The notes beneath the pieces are model-generated. The model was not told the origin of the DNA and searched no databases. It saw only the letters and a list, made by a program, of their open reading frames with translations. The position numbers and the translations under genes were made by a program. Positions 1 to 26,146 of a DNA stretch of 64,000 bases are shown one piece after another. The first letter of the stretch is position 1, and each line of letters begins with the position of its first letter. The DNA is from Synchiropus splendidus (lineage: Eukaryota; Chordata; Actinopteri; Syngnathiformes; Callionymidae), in NCBI RefSeq assembly GCF_027744825.2, contig NC_071340.1, positions 12,350,001 to 12,414,000 on the forward strand, given 5' to 3'.

Positions 1-1567
1 ATGTTCAGACTTGTTTTTGTTTATCTACGTACGTCAAGAAAAAGAAAAAAAAGCCCGTTCCTGAGTGGAGATCTCAGCCACAGGGAACAGATGATGCATT
101 CAGATCTCCTCTTCAAAGTCTGTCTCATCTCCACGTATCTATCCCTGATAATAGATAACTCCTCAATTCCTTGCTTAAATCATCCTTCTATATTACTATC
201 TTCGAATCACTGACTTGTGATCGGTACCGACAGAGTGGCAGACCAAAGTGATGCGGTGAGGGAGCCACTGAGGCTCCAGTGTGATGTTCACAGTGAACTC
301 CTGGGAGGTGAGAGATGAGCAATGGCTGAAGTTCATCGTGAAAAGCTGTAGAGCAACAGGAGCCATGGGGGCTGCAAAAGCTTTAAATACTTAGGGGGGT
401 CTCACACCAGCGGCTCTGTCTGGGGTCCATGTCTGTTGGAAGACAAACCCTGTCCACATGGTCGTACCTGTGTCGGATAGAGCTTCTCTCCACAGACCAC
501 ACAGATCTGATGTTTTCAGTCACCGTATCTGGTACTTTTTGAAACCGGGTCCCAGAGTGAATACATTTGTGAGCAAGTATCTTTTGTGACCCTTTTCAAT
601 CCTGCACCTGACAAATACCACATTTGAAAAATAAACAAAACTAAACTAAGACTAACACCAAAAGTAATAAAAATGAAACTAAAACTAAGCATTTTCCGAA
701 GGTAAAAATGAAATAAAAACACCCTGCAAAATCACCCAAAAAAACAAATCAACACCAAATTTGAAAGACAAAAAGCTAAACTATAAAAAAAAATACTAAC
801 GAATAATCCCAAACTATAACCATGTTCATAACAATACTGGTATACTAGGGGGTAGTGTACAACTGTATAGCTTATTGTGAATACTAACACCAAATATTAT
901 ATGATCGTAATTAAGACGTGCATATGAGAAGCACACAATCGAAAGAGAAGCCAGTCACAAACACAAGACTAACATCACAAACAAGAATTCAAGTAATTGA
1001 AATTCACACAGATGACAGAAGCAGGTGACAACAATGTTAACATAAATAATAAATAAAACACCAGGTGCCAGTAATGTGACCGATTTGTTCGGCTCCTAAT
1101 TCTGACATCAAAAGCACTTGAAGGGATACACGCAACTTTATAAGGTTGAAAGACACAAACCAAAATGCGCGGTTCAGTGTGAGCAGGAGGTTCTTTCGCC
1201 GGTTTTCTCACACAGAAACGGTTTGTTGAATCAGCCCGCTCGCAGCTGGGACAGACTTCAGTGCATCGCAGTGAATCTCACAGCGATGAAGAGTAGGTGC
1301 TCTCATGAACCCTCACCCTTTGTAATCTGGTGAGCATTGTTGATCAAAGTGATCCACTCTGAGATCAGAGGTTGAAACTAACCTCCAAAAAAACACGCTG
1401 CAGTCATGACAAAAACGGACAGATTTTACTCATTGAGAGTTACTCATTGACACCTATGTGTAATAACCCCTCATATTACCAGCAAGTGAAGAGTATCTCC
1501 CAGATAATAACAGCATCCTGCCGTGAAAGGCTAAATCACTTAGAATAAAGAGAGAACAGTCACTCAC
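1..1567. other. frmd3 intron 3 (partial), no gene seen
   Basis: This AT-rich stretch lies downstream of frmd3 exon 3 on the minus strand. I looked for the next FERM exon and saw none with flanking splice sites. Short open frames on both strands show no recognisable protein. I see no structured RNA. Confidence 0.5.
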
Positions 1568-15740
<14,173 letters not shown>

Positions 15741-16640
15741 TAGGAAATTTCAATGCAACATCAGATTTAAGTCACATCCAGGCACCACAGAAATACGATG
15801 ACGTCACGCCGACGTCTATTCATTGTATTGCGCTTTTTTTATATTCTGTAACCTGCAGCAAAATATAATATTAAATAGACGTAAGACAAAGGTTGTGTTG
15901 TGACACAATAGAACGTTTGATGATATTTGACCATATTAACAATGTAATTAAAACGAATACAGTATAGTAATAGACACCAAAACATCATTAACAGTTGAGT
16001 CATGTGCTTAACGACAATAAAAGTGGTTTTGTAATTCTAAATGTGTCGGTGCCTCGTGGTTAATTTGCCTTCATTTATTATTGGTAAAGAAAATAAACGT
16101 TAACTTAAATGCAGAAAGAGACAGCAAAACGAAAAGATGTCATGGGTTTCTTCCGACATCTGGTTTCTTGTGTTCTTGTACTTTTATCTTTGTGAGAACC
16201 TGTATGAGTTTTTCTTTTTGAAGGTTAAAACCACAAAATAGCTCGGTCATTATATTCGGGTTTTAGTTCGGTTAAGCGTAAAGGTTAAGCTTAACCATTT
16301 GTTGTAGATTATTTGCTCTGTGATGGACTAGGCTCCTGTCCAGAGGGTCCCCGCATCCTGACCCGAGTTGCTGCGGTTGGCCTCCAGGTCTCCTCCACGA
16401 AGCCAGAGCTGGAACAACGATGGATGAATGAACAGCAGAATTTGACTGCGGTCTTTTTAACAGCGTCAGTCAACGCCGTGACGTCACGGCAGGCTTCAAC
16501 GCGGTGGTGCGTTCCATGGCTGCCGCCAGGTCGGAATTCTGAACTGGGAAACATAAACAGTGTGTTTCCTCATTCAATACTGGCCGTGCTAACAACGGCT
16601 AGCTGTTAACAGTAGCCTGGCACCGAGATACTGTGGGACA
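15741..16640. other. Intergenic region between frmd3 and idnk
   Basis: No gene is seen. About 16160-16295 resembles a dispersed fish repeat containing GTGAGAACC and GGTTAAGC motifs, a relative of which recurs at about 18440-18640 in idnk intron 4. The stretch 16312-16435 resembles the fish RTE/SINE tail (TGTGATGGACTAGGCTCCTG, ending GATGGATGAATGAAC). Confidence 0.5.
16312..16435 (+). repeat. RTE/SINE-type 3' tail fragment
   Basis: It starts CTCTGTGATGGACTAGG, passes through CTGTCCAGAGGGTCCCC and ends GATGGATGAATGAAC. This order is typical of abundant fish RTE-derived tails. It is diverged and has no clear target duplication. Confidence 0.55.
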
Positions 16641-17067
16641 CAGGAAACACTGCGCTCGTCCAGACCCCCCAATAGTGTCCAAGTGGTGAAGGTAGAAGTC
16701 TACGTCGATTCCGTCACGTGCACCGGAACAGCCAGCAATATTAGTTGAGGTAAGTCATAACCAAGACAGATGCAAATAAATGGCCAGACGACCTTTCAGT
16801 CTTTAATTTTAAAAAATCGTATTTATCTGATATTTATTTATTTTTGGACGTATAGTTTTTGTTCTTGGAAACCGGAGGCCTCCGACCGAAATTTCTTTGC
16901 CATAATACAGTGATATGTTTTTGTGCAATGACAATCAAGAAAGTCTAAGTCTATTGAAGGTGTCGGCATTTTTCCGATATCGATAAATAAAGAATATACT
17001 TGTATGCGTGTCGTTTATTTATTTGCACAGTTTCTGTCACACAACATTGAGGACGTCCCGTGACACC
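16640..17067 (+). promoter_or_regulatory. idnk promoter and likely 5' untranslated exon with intron
   Basis: A strong donor GAG|GTAAGT ends a putative leader exon at 16749, and an acceptor TTTGCACAG precedes 17031, just before the idnk start at 17068. This suggests a 281-bp intron in the 5' UTR. A transcript would be needed to prove it. Confidence 0.5.
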
Positions 17068-19644
17068 ATGATCTACGTCATTATGGGGGTCTCTGGATGT
17101 GGCAAGTATGAGGCTCGTTTTTACTTCAGATATTCACAATGTTTTTGCCTTAAAATGAAGCCTAATCATTACACCATAATATGAAGATTCTAGAGAGTTT
17201 TGTTTCACATTGATATTCTATTGATTATTGTTTGCTTAAATGATAATAATTTCCACCCAAAATCTGAATCTAGACTCATGGTTTAGTTGAAAATTCTGTC
17301 TGGTTACATCAATTCTGGTGAGGAACCAGAGGTGTTGTGGCTAAATTCAGTAAAGTCACTAAATAATTCATTTGTCAACTTAGTTTGTCTCAAAATATTG
17401 TCTCATTATTTCAGATCTATGCAAGAAATGGTTGTTTTATATATTGTGCAAGTGCAACTGGGGTGAAGATTTTTTCTTTGTTTCGATACAGGAGTTCTCT
17501 TGGTGCATATCTGTCTGAAAAGGTACATGTATTCCACTGACTCACGTGAAACTGCATCAATATAGTCATGGATTCTATGGTTTCAGTAAAACTAACATCA
17601 GTGTGTGTTGCCTCACCAGCTGGGATGGCGGCTGTACGAAGGCGATGACTTCCACCCTCAGGAGAACATTGACAAGATGACCCGTGGCGTTCGGCTGACA
17701 GACGAGGTATGGCTCAGGACAGTGGCGTCGGTGCAGGTTTCTCCTGCTGTTTTAAGACGTTCAATTTTTCAGCTGGGTTTAGAGGGACAGACGTGTTTCT
17801 CACTAACGTTACCGACTCAGTTGTGCTGCCGACTATCAGCAAATATCTGACTCCTGTGGAAATGCTTACTGAGTTGCCAAATATTGTCTGCGGTATTGAC
17901 AGATGACTTTGCATGCTCACAAGCTCCAGCTCACATTTGAGCTTCTATCGACACTCAAGCTTCACCACAAACCTCCACCTCTAGAGTGAGGCTAGCTAAA
18001 CAGAGGCAGGTAACCTCCACGCTCTGAGATTGGAAGGGAATTAAAAGCGGATTTGGCAGGAGAGTGGAAGCAGTGTTTAATTCCGTGTCTCATTTTCTGA
18101 GTGATATCTTTCCCCCAATGTTGCTGAGGGAGGAAGACAACACTGCACTGCTAACCCAACTTCTCCTAGTGAGGCGAATAGTTTAGTTGGGCTGATATTA
18201 ATTCACTTTACACTTTCACTTTTACCGCTCATGTATTTAATACTAAACCTACTGTGTGAAACAGAACAGTTATTTGTCAATCATTTGATTGTCCTTTGCT
18301 TGTCATGTTTTGTTGTTTGCTTTTGTTGTTTCAAATAAATGTGAAGAAAACCATTGCCCCTTCTTTTTATTGCTTATAAAAATACATTATATTGGTGCAT
18401 ATTTGCAAATAATTACAGCCCTGGGTGTGCGTGCGCGTGCAAACAAAATCTTGGAAACACAAGGTTTGGTCCCCACAATATAGCTAGGTTAAGCCTCAAT
18501 TTGAGGATTGAAGCTTCAAAAATAACTGGGTCATTATAATTGAGGTTAAATGTGGTGAAGCCCTGGTTAAAGTTAGCCATTTATTTTGCATGGTTAGGTT
18601 GAGTCGTCCTCACAAGGAAGAGGGGAAAGGTGTGCGTTGTTCTGGTGTGTTTTGTGGTGCAGTCTTGACATTTGTGTCATTGAACTTGTGAATTTGAATT
18701 GATAATTTTTATGAATGCAATGTGTTGAAATAAAGCCAATGTTTTTCCTTTTCCTCAGGACAGACTTCCTTGGCTGCTCAAACTACATGACGTCATTGAA
18801 AGGTGTGTTGAGATGTGTCACTGACGCCTTCCCTTCTGTATCTGAAGCTCATCCTGCACAAAGGAAGAGCTCTGTGTCAAAACGTTTCTAGGCAGCTCAA
18901 TTTGATGTGTTCTCTTCTCTTTTTAATATCAAGCTGCTACATTACCAACCACAGAATATTGCTGAAAAATATGAAATTCCGGACCTAAAAATATTCCTTT
19001 ATTTGGACGACACTTTCTGTCACTCAGAGTTTTGGAGGCGATGTCTTCTTCGCTGGGCGGTGCAAGAATATTTTGCTCTTGAAAGGAGTTTTGACAAGCA
19101 GATGAGAGAGCAGGGAGTTTATAATGGAAAAGACTTGGGGGAGGATCACACCGAGGTGACAAGTGTGACAGCTCTTTTAAGTGACTACATCAAAGACTTG
19201 ATGTGATTCATGGCTGCAGCCTCAGTGATGTTCATGAGAGGGAGCTATCTGTCTTTAGTCACGTGTGTGTGTGTGTGTCTCCACAGAGAACGAAGCTGTG
19301 GCTCTGACGCTCTGGTCACCTGTTCGGCCCTGAAGCGCCTCTACAGGAACATCTTGACCTCTGGCTCGACAGCTGTGACCTCCTCCTCCACTCCTCCAGA
19401 GCCCTCACCTCTGGATGTCTTTTTTCTCTTCCTCCACGGCGACTACCAGCTAATTCATCAGAGGATTTCTGCTCGGAGCGGACATTACATGAGGGCAGAC
19501 CTGCTGAGTTCTCAGTTCGAGGCTTTAGAGCCACCCCAGGAGGAGGAGAACGTGATGAGGCTGGATATCAGGAGGAGCTTGAGCGACATGGCGATGGAGG
19601 TGGAGAGTCACCTCAGGAGTGTCAGAGACCACGGGCGGGTATAG
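17068..19644 (+). CDS. idnk: Gluconokinase
   Basis: IDNK phosphorylates D-gluconate to 6-phosphogluconate, feeding the pentose phosphate route. Five exons join in phase to 185 aa (human about 187): 17068-17105, 17492-17522, 17620-17706, 18759-18802 and 19287-19644. The P-loop GVSGCGKSS is at residues 7-15 and is split by intron 1. Next come GWRLYEGDDFHPQENIDKM (substrate site and D-x-F-H-P signature), DRLPWLLKLHDVI and ACSALK-like VTCSALKRLYR. The C-terminal part keeps GHYMRADLLSSQFEALEPP, typical of the family. The enzyme is probably soluble, with no signal peptide or membrane segment. Exon 5 carries a serine/threonine/proline-rich insert between the Walker-like region and the last helices. 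It converges with gkap1. The start is fixed by alignment to the short N-terminus before the P-loop. Confidence 0.95.
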
Positions 19645-19842
19645 GTTTCAGTCATTCTCACTCACATGTGCCACTCTCCGACAGTGTCCAAGATTTAAAT
19701 GCAGCTGCCTTTATGAAGAAAGGCATCTGTGTCACTGCATATTCTCAAACAGAAATCGATTGAAGGTCATGAAAGCATGAAAAGACGGAGATAAGGATGG
19801 ACAAACCAGCAGTATCTTTGTTAATTATTTGTTTCCTTTACA

Positions 19843-19848
19843 AATAAA
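19843..19848 (+). terminator. Polyadenylation signal of idnk
   Basis: AATAAA lies about 200 bases after the idnk stop, followed by T/G-rich sequence. Confidence 0.65.
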
Positions 19849-20815
19849 TGATTCATTGTATTTTTGTGCATTCAGTATTAAAACATACAAATTATTTATT
19901 TAGTAGAGAGCGCCGTTGATGTTCAAAACGTGTCGACAAGAAGTAAACTTCCATATCAGTAGCCGAAAGAGATCGTCTGAAACGATTTGCTGCCCCCTAC
20001 TGATCATGGTTGGTGATTGTATAAGTGATCGTTATTGAGATTGACAAGAACATTTTAGAAGTCAATTCTAGCGAGCGTGTTATCTTGTGTAATTCAAGTA
20101 AACAAACGGAGCCTGGAAAGCGCTGGCAGCTTTTTGGAATGCCCCAGCATCATGACTGAATTCAGTGTGTCACTTAAGAGCTGAGAAGTGAGGAACTACC
20201 TCGCCGGATCATTTATTTAAGAGAAACCGTCTGCAGGAGTGCAGAGTGGATCATGCTGATCACAGTGTGACTCCTCCGTGCTCGCAGGACGTCACACCAA
20301 CTGCTGCTGCTAAAAGCTCCAGTCTGTCTGTGACTGGAGCTGAACTCATCGAAGATGCATGACTTGATTATGAATGAAGTTGTTTGCAGTTTCCGGGGAG
20401 AATTCCCCCTAGTTAAATGTTTCTGACAATCGAAGGACCTGCGTCTCTTTATCAGGAGGAGACAAGATATATATATATTCCAAAAATCCTCCAGAGTGAA
20501 AGATATTTCCAAGTGCAAGCAATGACTTAAAACAATGTCACTGGAAAATTAATTTCTTTAATAGTGAGGGGGAAAACCATTTTTACAACATTTCTGTTTG
20601 GACAGCACAGAAACGGATCAGGCACACAGCGATGAACAGTACCAGAGATGCAGAATCCTTCTGCGAACCATTCTGCAGTTTTAATTCAAACACTTTTAAA
20701 AGCTTCAAAAAAAAACTCAGGAGTTTGGAAGGGCATGCATCAGATGGGGACATTAAAAAAAATCTGATCAGAAGTGTTTTCCTTCATTTTTTTGTCAGGT
20801 CATCCTGTTGGAGTG
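19849..20815. other. Convergent 3' region between idnk and gkap1
   Basis: No gene is seen. It holds the probable 3' UTR of gkap1 on the minus strand; AATAAA on that strand lies at 20212-20217 (TTTATT on the plus strand), about 600 bases past the gkap1 stop. In human, as I recall, ubqln1 lies between these genes; nothing like it is present here. Confidence 0.5.
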
Positions 20816-23800
20816 TCAGGGCTCCGACTCTGAGGCTTTCTTCCCTTTCTTGTTTCCCTGGCAACCCACAGAAATACAGACGCCACTTACTTCAAGACAA
20901 ACTCAAGCCATTCTTAAGAATATTTATACAGGAATGACAGTCAGAGTGAGCAATAACACACACACACACCTGATGTTTGGGCTGTTCTGACTGGAGACCT
21001 TTGACCTTGGATCGTTCTTGCTCAAGAGCAGCATGCAGTAATGACACCTTTGAACAAAATTGTTCAGTCACAATTGTTATAAAAAAAAAAAAACCTGATG
21101 AAAAAGAAGATGGATGTATGATCACTCACCTGTGATGACAGCTCCTCTTTGATATGAAGCAGTTCCTCCACCTGCAGCAGAATTTCTGCTTTGTCCTTCA
21201 CTGTAAACAAAACATAAGTTGAAATAAAATAGTTAAAAGAAAAGGCTCTTGATTTGTGCGACTGATGTCTCACTTTCTCCCTGTTGCAGCATTTTAAGCA
21301 GCTGAGAATTTCTTAATTTCACTTCTTTGTATTTCATCTGCAAAACACAAGTCCACATCACTGCACATTCTCAAAATACAGCGTTTGAGTGTTCAAAAAC
21401 AGCTGTGTTCTGACCTCCCACTGTGAGATTGTGTTCTTCAGTTGACTGATTTCCTGGTCTTTCTTCTCCAGCTCATACCTCAGTTGCTCTGAACGGGGGT
21501 CCTACAGAAAGAGAAAGGCCTTTCAGGTGAGACGGTGATGAACCACATGTAGAGATGAATTCAATGTTCCCTCACCAGTTCAGGCTCCGGGGTGGCCTCC
21601 TGTCCCTGGCTGTTGGAGTACTGCTCCAGTCTCTTCTCCCGCTGGATGATTCTGGTCACGTCATCCTCCAGCTTGTTAAAGAAGCGCTCGTCCGGTCCTG
21701 TCCCCGTCCCAGGAACACCTGATCTACTGTCCTGCAGAGAACACCACATGAGTGAGACCGCAGTATGTGGTAAAGGTCTGACAGTCTTTTTACTTCGTGG
21801 AACCACCATGACAACATGCCAGTCAGCGGTAAGGCTTCAACCATACACCACATTCCCAACCCTGAACTGCATTATGGGGCCATGTACTTTTCTATGTACA
21901 TGTGACAGTGAGACATCTAAATGGAGTTTTCATTTTGTCATCAACAGCAGAGATAGAGTAGGAATGGCTTTGTTTATTTAGAGATATGATCTTCAAGTAG
22001 TCTGTTAAACTTTGATGGGCAACATAGTAAAAAGCACTGCAGAGATTAAAGGTCATCATTCGACAGTTTTACCGTTTCACAGTGCCCTCTCGCTCCCCAG
22101 ATAAGGAGCCGCACTTGAGGCGTATCAAAAGAGGAAACACTGCCCTCTGGTGGTGAGCAAGCCTGAGGTACAACTGGTCTTTGAACCGTTTATACAGATT
22201 GTGTTTCAAGCATTTCACAGGGAATCCATTCGTTCTTGGAAAAGAAAGCGTGTATAAAATTCCTTTGATTTCCCACCAGGTTACGGAAGTAAAAGGTGAC
22301 TCACCTCCTTTTCTGGCCTTCTGTTGGACTGCTCTGTAGAAGGGAAAAAAATAAACATCATGAGAGTGCAATACCAACAGCATTTTGACTGACGTAAACC
22401 CACCTGCATTTCCATCAGACTGGAAATCCTGCAGAGACACCGTCTTCTTGTCTTTTGCTTGCTGGTTTTTCTTTTTCTCCTTCTTTCCTCCTCCCTCTTT
22501 TCCTCCTCGAGATTTGGGTGAGGTTGTGTTTGTGTTGCTCTGCCCCAGAACAAAAGCATTAGTGACACATGTTGTAGTCTAAACACACACTGCACAGTTG
22601 CCATTAAGCATCAGCCTAATGTGGGAGAAGTGGTGACGTATGAAACACCCAACTCTCAATATTGCAGAACAGAGTGAGAGAGAGAGAGATTCAAACCCAA
22701 CAAATATGTGTCTCTCAGGTGAATGTGCCCTTACTGTACCTGTGAGTTTGTCTGCTTCTGTTTTTCAAATTCCAATTTACTCAGCATGAGAGCCTTTTCC
22801 AGGTCGGCCTCATACAGCTCTGTAGTCATCTGCGAGGGATAAAGACTATTAAACTGCTGAACTTTATCATCACAAACTGACCATCTAAACAGCACAAAAA
22901 CGTAAAACACAAAATTGTATTTCAAAGTCTTAAGACAGACGTTGAGTTGTACGAATACTTCTGTGATCCTAAACTCTACCTGCTCGTCCCTTTGCTTCCA
23001 TTGTTGCCAACCTTCTGAAGGCATACTTCCTGGTGACGTATTGAGTAGTTCACTGGCTATTCCAGACAGGGTCACACAAGGAGGTGGGGCACTGGACTTC
23101 TGTGGAATCTTCTTAAAAGCTAGATTGCGAAGCTGAGGGGACAAAGTTGACAGGATGAGATGCAGCATTCAAAACGCCATGAATCAACAGTGGGTGACAC
23201 ATTAGCTGCAATGATTCTTGTTTCTGCAATAGTTATCTTGTTCTAACTGGCATTTCAACAGCGCTACAGATGATGTGTCCTCATTGAATTGTTTCCAAAT
23301 AGCAGTGACTTACTGATGTGAAACTGCTTGCACAAAAAACATTATTCAGATGTTTGCCAACTCACACAAGGTAAGTGGCGGGACTTTATAATAATAGAAT
23401 AAGAGAGCAAATCCACTGGACAGAGAATGTCCCATTTAAATGCAGACATCACATCAAAAAGTAGTTGTATGTATGCTTCCTTTATATAAATCTACTGATG
23501 TGTTGGAAAAGAAAACACCACTGAAAGACATACAATGTTTGATACAAAGAAACGCTCAGGGCCTGGTCCCTTTTTACAGCATGTCATGAACCTCATTCGT
23601 TTTACGTGTCTGCAGGAGTGGCAAATGGTTACCAAAAGGCCACATGTTGCCATTTGTAAACACAAACCAAACAGTACTGAGGAGAGAATAAAACGTCAAT
23701 AGTAAAGGCTCTAAACATATTTTCTTGGACTAGACGATTATAGATAATAGATACATTTTGTGCATGTTAAAAAAGCTTATATATCCAGTATAACCTGGGC

Positions 23801-24167
23801 AGTTTTGATCAGACATCTAAGTAGTGGCGTCGTACACTTGAAACAAAGGGAACATGTATATAATGATGTCACAACTGGATTGTAACGAGTCAAGACCAAA
23901 TATCTGGTTGGAACTGACCTCGTTTGCCTCACTCTGCTGTTGCTCCTTCTTTTTCTTCCTCTTGTCCTTCTTCTTGTCGTTTCCCGGAGCCCCTTTTCCA
24001 CCGGTGGATCCAGCTTTTCCCGGCCGCGACTTTCCAGACGAATCCCTTCCGTTTTTGGTTGCAGTCTTGGCCGTGTCTGAGGCGTCGGAGTCCGAGTCCG
24101 AGTCGATCTGCAGCAGGGCAAAGCGTGAGGCGGTGGTGGGGACGGTGATCATTGCTGATGATGCCAT
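20816..24167 (-). CDS. gkap1: G kinase-anchoring protein 1
   Basis: GKAP1 binds cGMP-dependent protein kinase I at the Golgi and is a mostly coiled-coil protein. Eleven coding exons join in phase to 384 aa (human 366). From the start they are 23919-24167, 22980-23132, 22740-22829, 22404-22539, 22305-22333, 21576-21731, 21415-21501, 21274-21337, 21130-21200, 20970-21047 and 20816-20857. Recognisable blocks are TVPTTASRFALLQ, the basic KKKEQQQSEANE stretch, LRNLAFKKIPQKS, EADLEKALMLSKLEFE, FFNKLEDDVTRIIQREKR and the C-terminal coiled coil KDKAEILLQV...LHAALEQERSKVKGLQ. It ends in a basic KKGKKASESEP tail. All introns are GT-AG. The coding exon is preceded by an acceptor at 24179, so at least one untranslated exon lies upstream. 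The N-terminal region is longer in Asp/Ser repeats than in human. Confidence 0.95.
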
Positions 24168-24178
24168 TTCAGGATTCA

Positions 24179-24480
24179 CTGGAAACAAAAGTGAAATATT
24201 GAGCCATGAGATTGCAATGTACTCAAGGCAGTCGCGTAGACACCATTTTGAGGCAAGTTCTGTTTCATTTAAGTCAAAGCGGCTGGTTATTAGTCAACAG
24301 TATACACCCAATAAGCGGTTTCCTAAAAGGAAAAGACCAAAATGTGGACACAAATAGCACGTCGCTTGCTAATAGCCGGAGCTAATATAGCTAACTATAC
24401 AAAGCCGGGTGCGTTAGCACTGAAACAAGTTGGAAAAGTCAGACAGCGTCGACGCGGACACCCATTACATCACTTACGTT
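24179..24480 (-). promoter_or_regulatory. gkap1 5' region (untranslated exon and promoter)
   Basis: This is upstream of the first coding exon of gkap1. An acceptor (TTTCCAG) abuts 24178, so a leader exon should lie within this stretch. CpG dinucleotides are frequent near 24440-24480. The tRNA-Trp repeat unit begins immediately to the right. The exact transcription start is not visible. Confidence 0.35.
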
Positions 24481-24956
24481 GGTTAAAGTCCTCAGTAGAC
24501 TTGCGAGTATATCTTCAGGATGCGGCACCACTGCTGGTAACAGGCGAATACTTTCTTCAATGAGGGTACCAGCGACTAGAGTCTGGCTACGGAAGCCGGG
24601 TGGGGCCAAAAGCGCCCACCCAAATTCGCGTTTCTTCTTGCAGTCACACCTGCTTCTAATTTTTCAGGCAACAAAAGACGACGAACAACACTGATCAATA
24701 ATTTCATCAAGAAAAAAACAACCATTTTTGTAGTTACAAAACAAAGGAAACGCTTTATAAACAATGTAAGAATTCCAGCCTAATTGTGGGTGAAGATCTT
24801 GACTTGTTTCTTCGATGTTGGCAGCAGGTTGCGAGGCATGGAGTGAGTGAAAAATAAAAAGAAATCACGAGATCTAGCAATAAAAGAGACAGATGACTAT
24901 GAAGGCAAGTAAACGCATTTCAGCTTCGTGACGAGCTCCTGTTTTATAATGTCACG

Positions 24957-25028
24957 GACTTCGTGGCGCAACGGTAGCGCGTCTGACTCCAGATCAGAAG
25001 GTTGCGTGTTCAAATCACGTCGAGGTCA
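24957..25028 (+). tRNA. tRNA-Trp (anticodon CCA), copy 1
   Basis: The 72-nt gene folds as a cloverleaf. Acceptor GACTTCG pairs with CGAGGTC, with discriminator A. The D arm contains TGGCGCAACGGTAGC (A box), the anticodon loop is CTCCAGA with CCA, and the T arm holds GTTCAAATC (B box). There is no intron. A T5 run a few bases downstream serves as the pol III terminator. The body is nearly identical to vertebrate tRNA-Trp. Confidence 0.97.
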
Positions 25029-25168
25029 ATTGTTTTTCACGCGGCATGCTTCCTTGAAGTTGACCTCCTCTCTCACGTCTATAACTGGGATAGCGCATAC
25101 TTTACGAGTGCAATGTCCTCATTCGGACAGCAGATCGCGGTAGTGTTACAGTCGTGGTCTACACACAC

Positions 25169-25301
25169 GCCCCCTGGTGGTGGCTGCCTTCTGTTGCTGC
25201 CGCTGCTATCTGCGTCTCCTGGGACAATGCTAACATCAGATGTTTGGCTTGGTTTTGACTTTTGCCAGGAGACGTCAGTAGCGCCTCTCCATCTGAGGGT
25301 C
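25169..25301 (-). pseudogene. Truncated copy of the kif27 terminal exon
   Basis: About 130 bp resembles kif27 exon 15 (28414-28630). Both start GCCCCCTGGTGGTG and share TCTCCTG(G/C)GACAA(T/C)GCTA, CATCAG(A/G)TGTTTGGCTT and GCGCCTCTCCATC(T/G)GAGGGTC. An internal block of roughly 80-90 bp is missing. It sits in the right flank of tRNA unit 1, after TCTACACACAC. It has no promoter or splice context and differs at many positions, so it is a non-functional duplicate. Confidence 0.85.
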
Positions 25302-25610
25302 ACAGTGTACTTGCGAGTATACTTTCTGCATGCAGCACCGCTCTTGGTAACAGAGGCCAATACTTTCTTCAATGAAGGACGGTGACGAGAGTCTGGCTAC
25401 GGAAGCCGGGTGCTGCCAAAGCGCCCACCCAAATTCGCTTTTCTTTTTGCGGTCAACAAAAGACGACGAACGACACTGATCAATAATTTTATCAACCAAA
25501 AGACATTCAAGCAAGCTGCAAATTGTTTATAAAAAACATGTTTGTTTGCAGTTACTAAACAAAGGAAACGTTACCGGCTTCGTAGTGACCTCCCGAAGCG
25601 TGCTAAAACG

Positions 25611-25682
25611 GACTTCGTGGCGCAACGGTAGCGCGTCTGACTCCAGATCAGAAGGTTGCGTGTTCAAATCACGTCGGGGTCA
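25611..25682 (+). tRNA. tRNA-Trp (anticodon CCA), copy 2
   Basis: Identical to copy 1 except for one base in the 3' acceptor strand (CGGGGTC instead of CGAGGTC), which gives two G-T wobbles in the acceptor stem. The CCA anticodon, A box and B box are intact. A long T run follows at once (TTTCTTTTTTTC), a good pol III terminator. Confidence 0.96.
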
Positions 25683-25965
25683 TTTCTTTTTTTCACGTTC
25701 ATGCGTCCTTGAAATTAAAGCAGCAACGTCTAATATTTAGACATAAATAGATTATTTTCAGATTTCCTGAGATGACAGGTTTCATTTTGAACAGTCCAAA
25801 GTTCCGCAGTCAGACTCTCCAGGTCTCTGTTAAACGCTCCTTTGGAGTATGTAACTTTCCCCTGGCGGGCTGCCTGAGGCGTGTTCTGAGAGTGCCAACT
25901 CCACCCCCAACGCAACACTTTACGGCAAAGGGGCAGGGCTACCTGGGCAGCTAGCTGACTTCAGT

Positions 25966-26146
25966 TTACACTGTGGCAGAAGCAAGAGTGAGGAGTGAGG
26001 AGTCCAAGAAGAGAAAGTGTGAAACCCACAGAGTAAGATCTCTGACAAGAGTCAGTATAGATGCATTTACAGCCTGGTCAGAACTGAGAGCTACCAACAG
26101 ATTTTCTTCTGATTCTGAAGTGGCGCTGTTTCTACTCGACTTGTAA
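25966..26146 (+). pseudogene. Candidate orphan coding exon or remnant
   Basis: An open frame reads SKKRKCETHRVRSLTRVS followed by IDAFTAWSELRATNRFSSDS and EVALFLLD, ending at a consensus donor GACTT|GTAAGTC. A possible acceptor TTCAG precedes it at about 25961-25965. The pattern of an aromatic residue, W, LR, then D-x-E-x-A-x-FLLD resembles an N-terminal module I associate with multicopy fish zinc-finger-like proteins, but I cannot name the family. No ATG is seen in frame and no convincing next exon was found downstream. It may be a decayed exon or part of an unrecognised gene. Confidence 0.3.

Noticed and set aside
18907..19206. 99-codon open frame in idnk intron 4
   Set aside because: Not in phase with the idnk exons on either side, and exon 4 joins exon 5 directly with conserved sequence; no known family.
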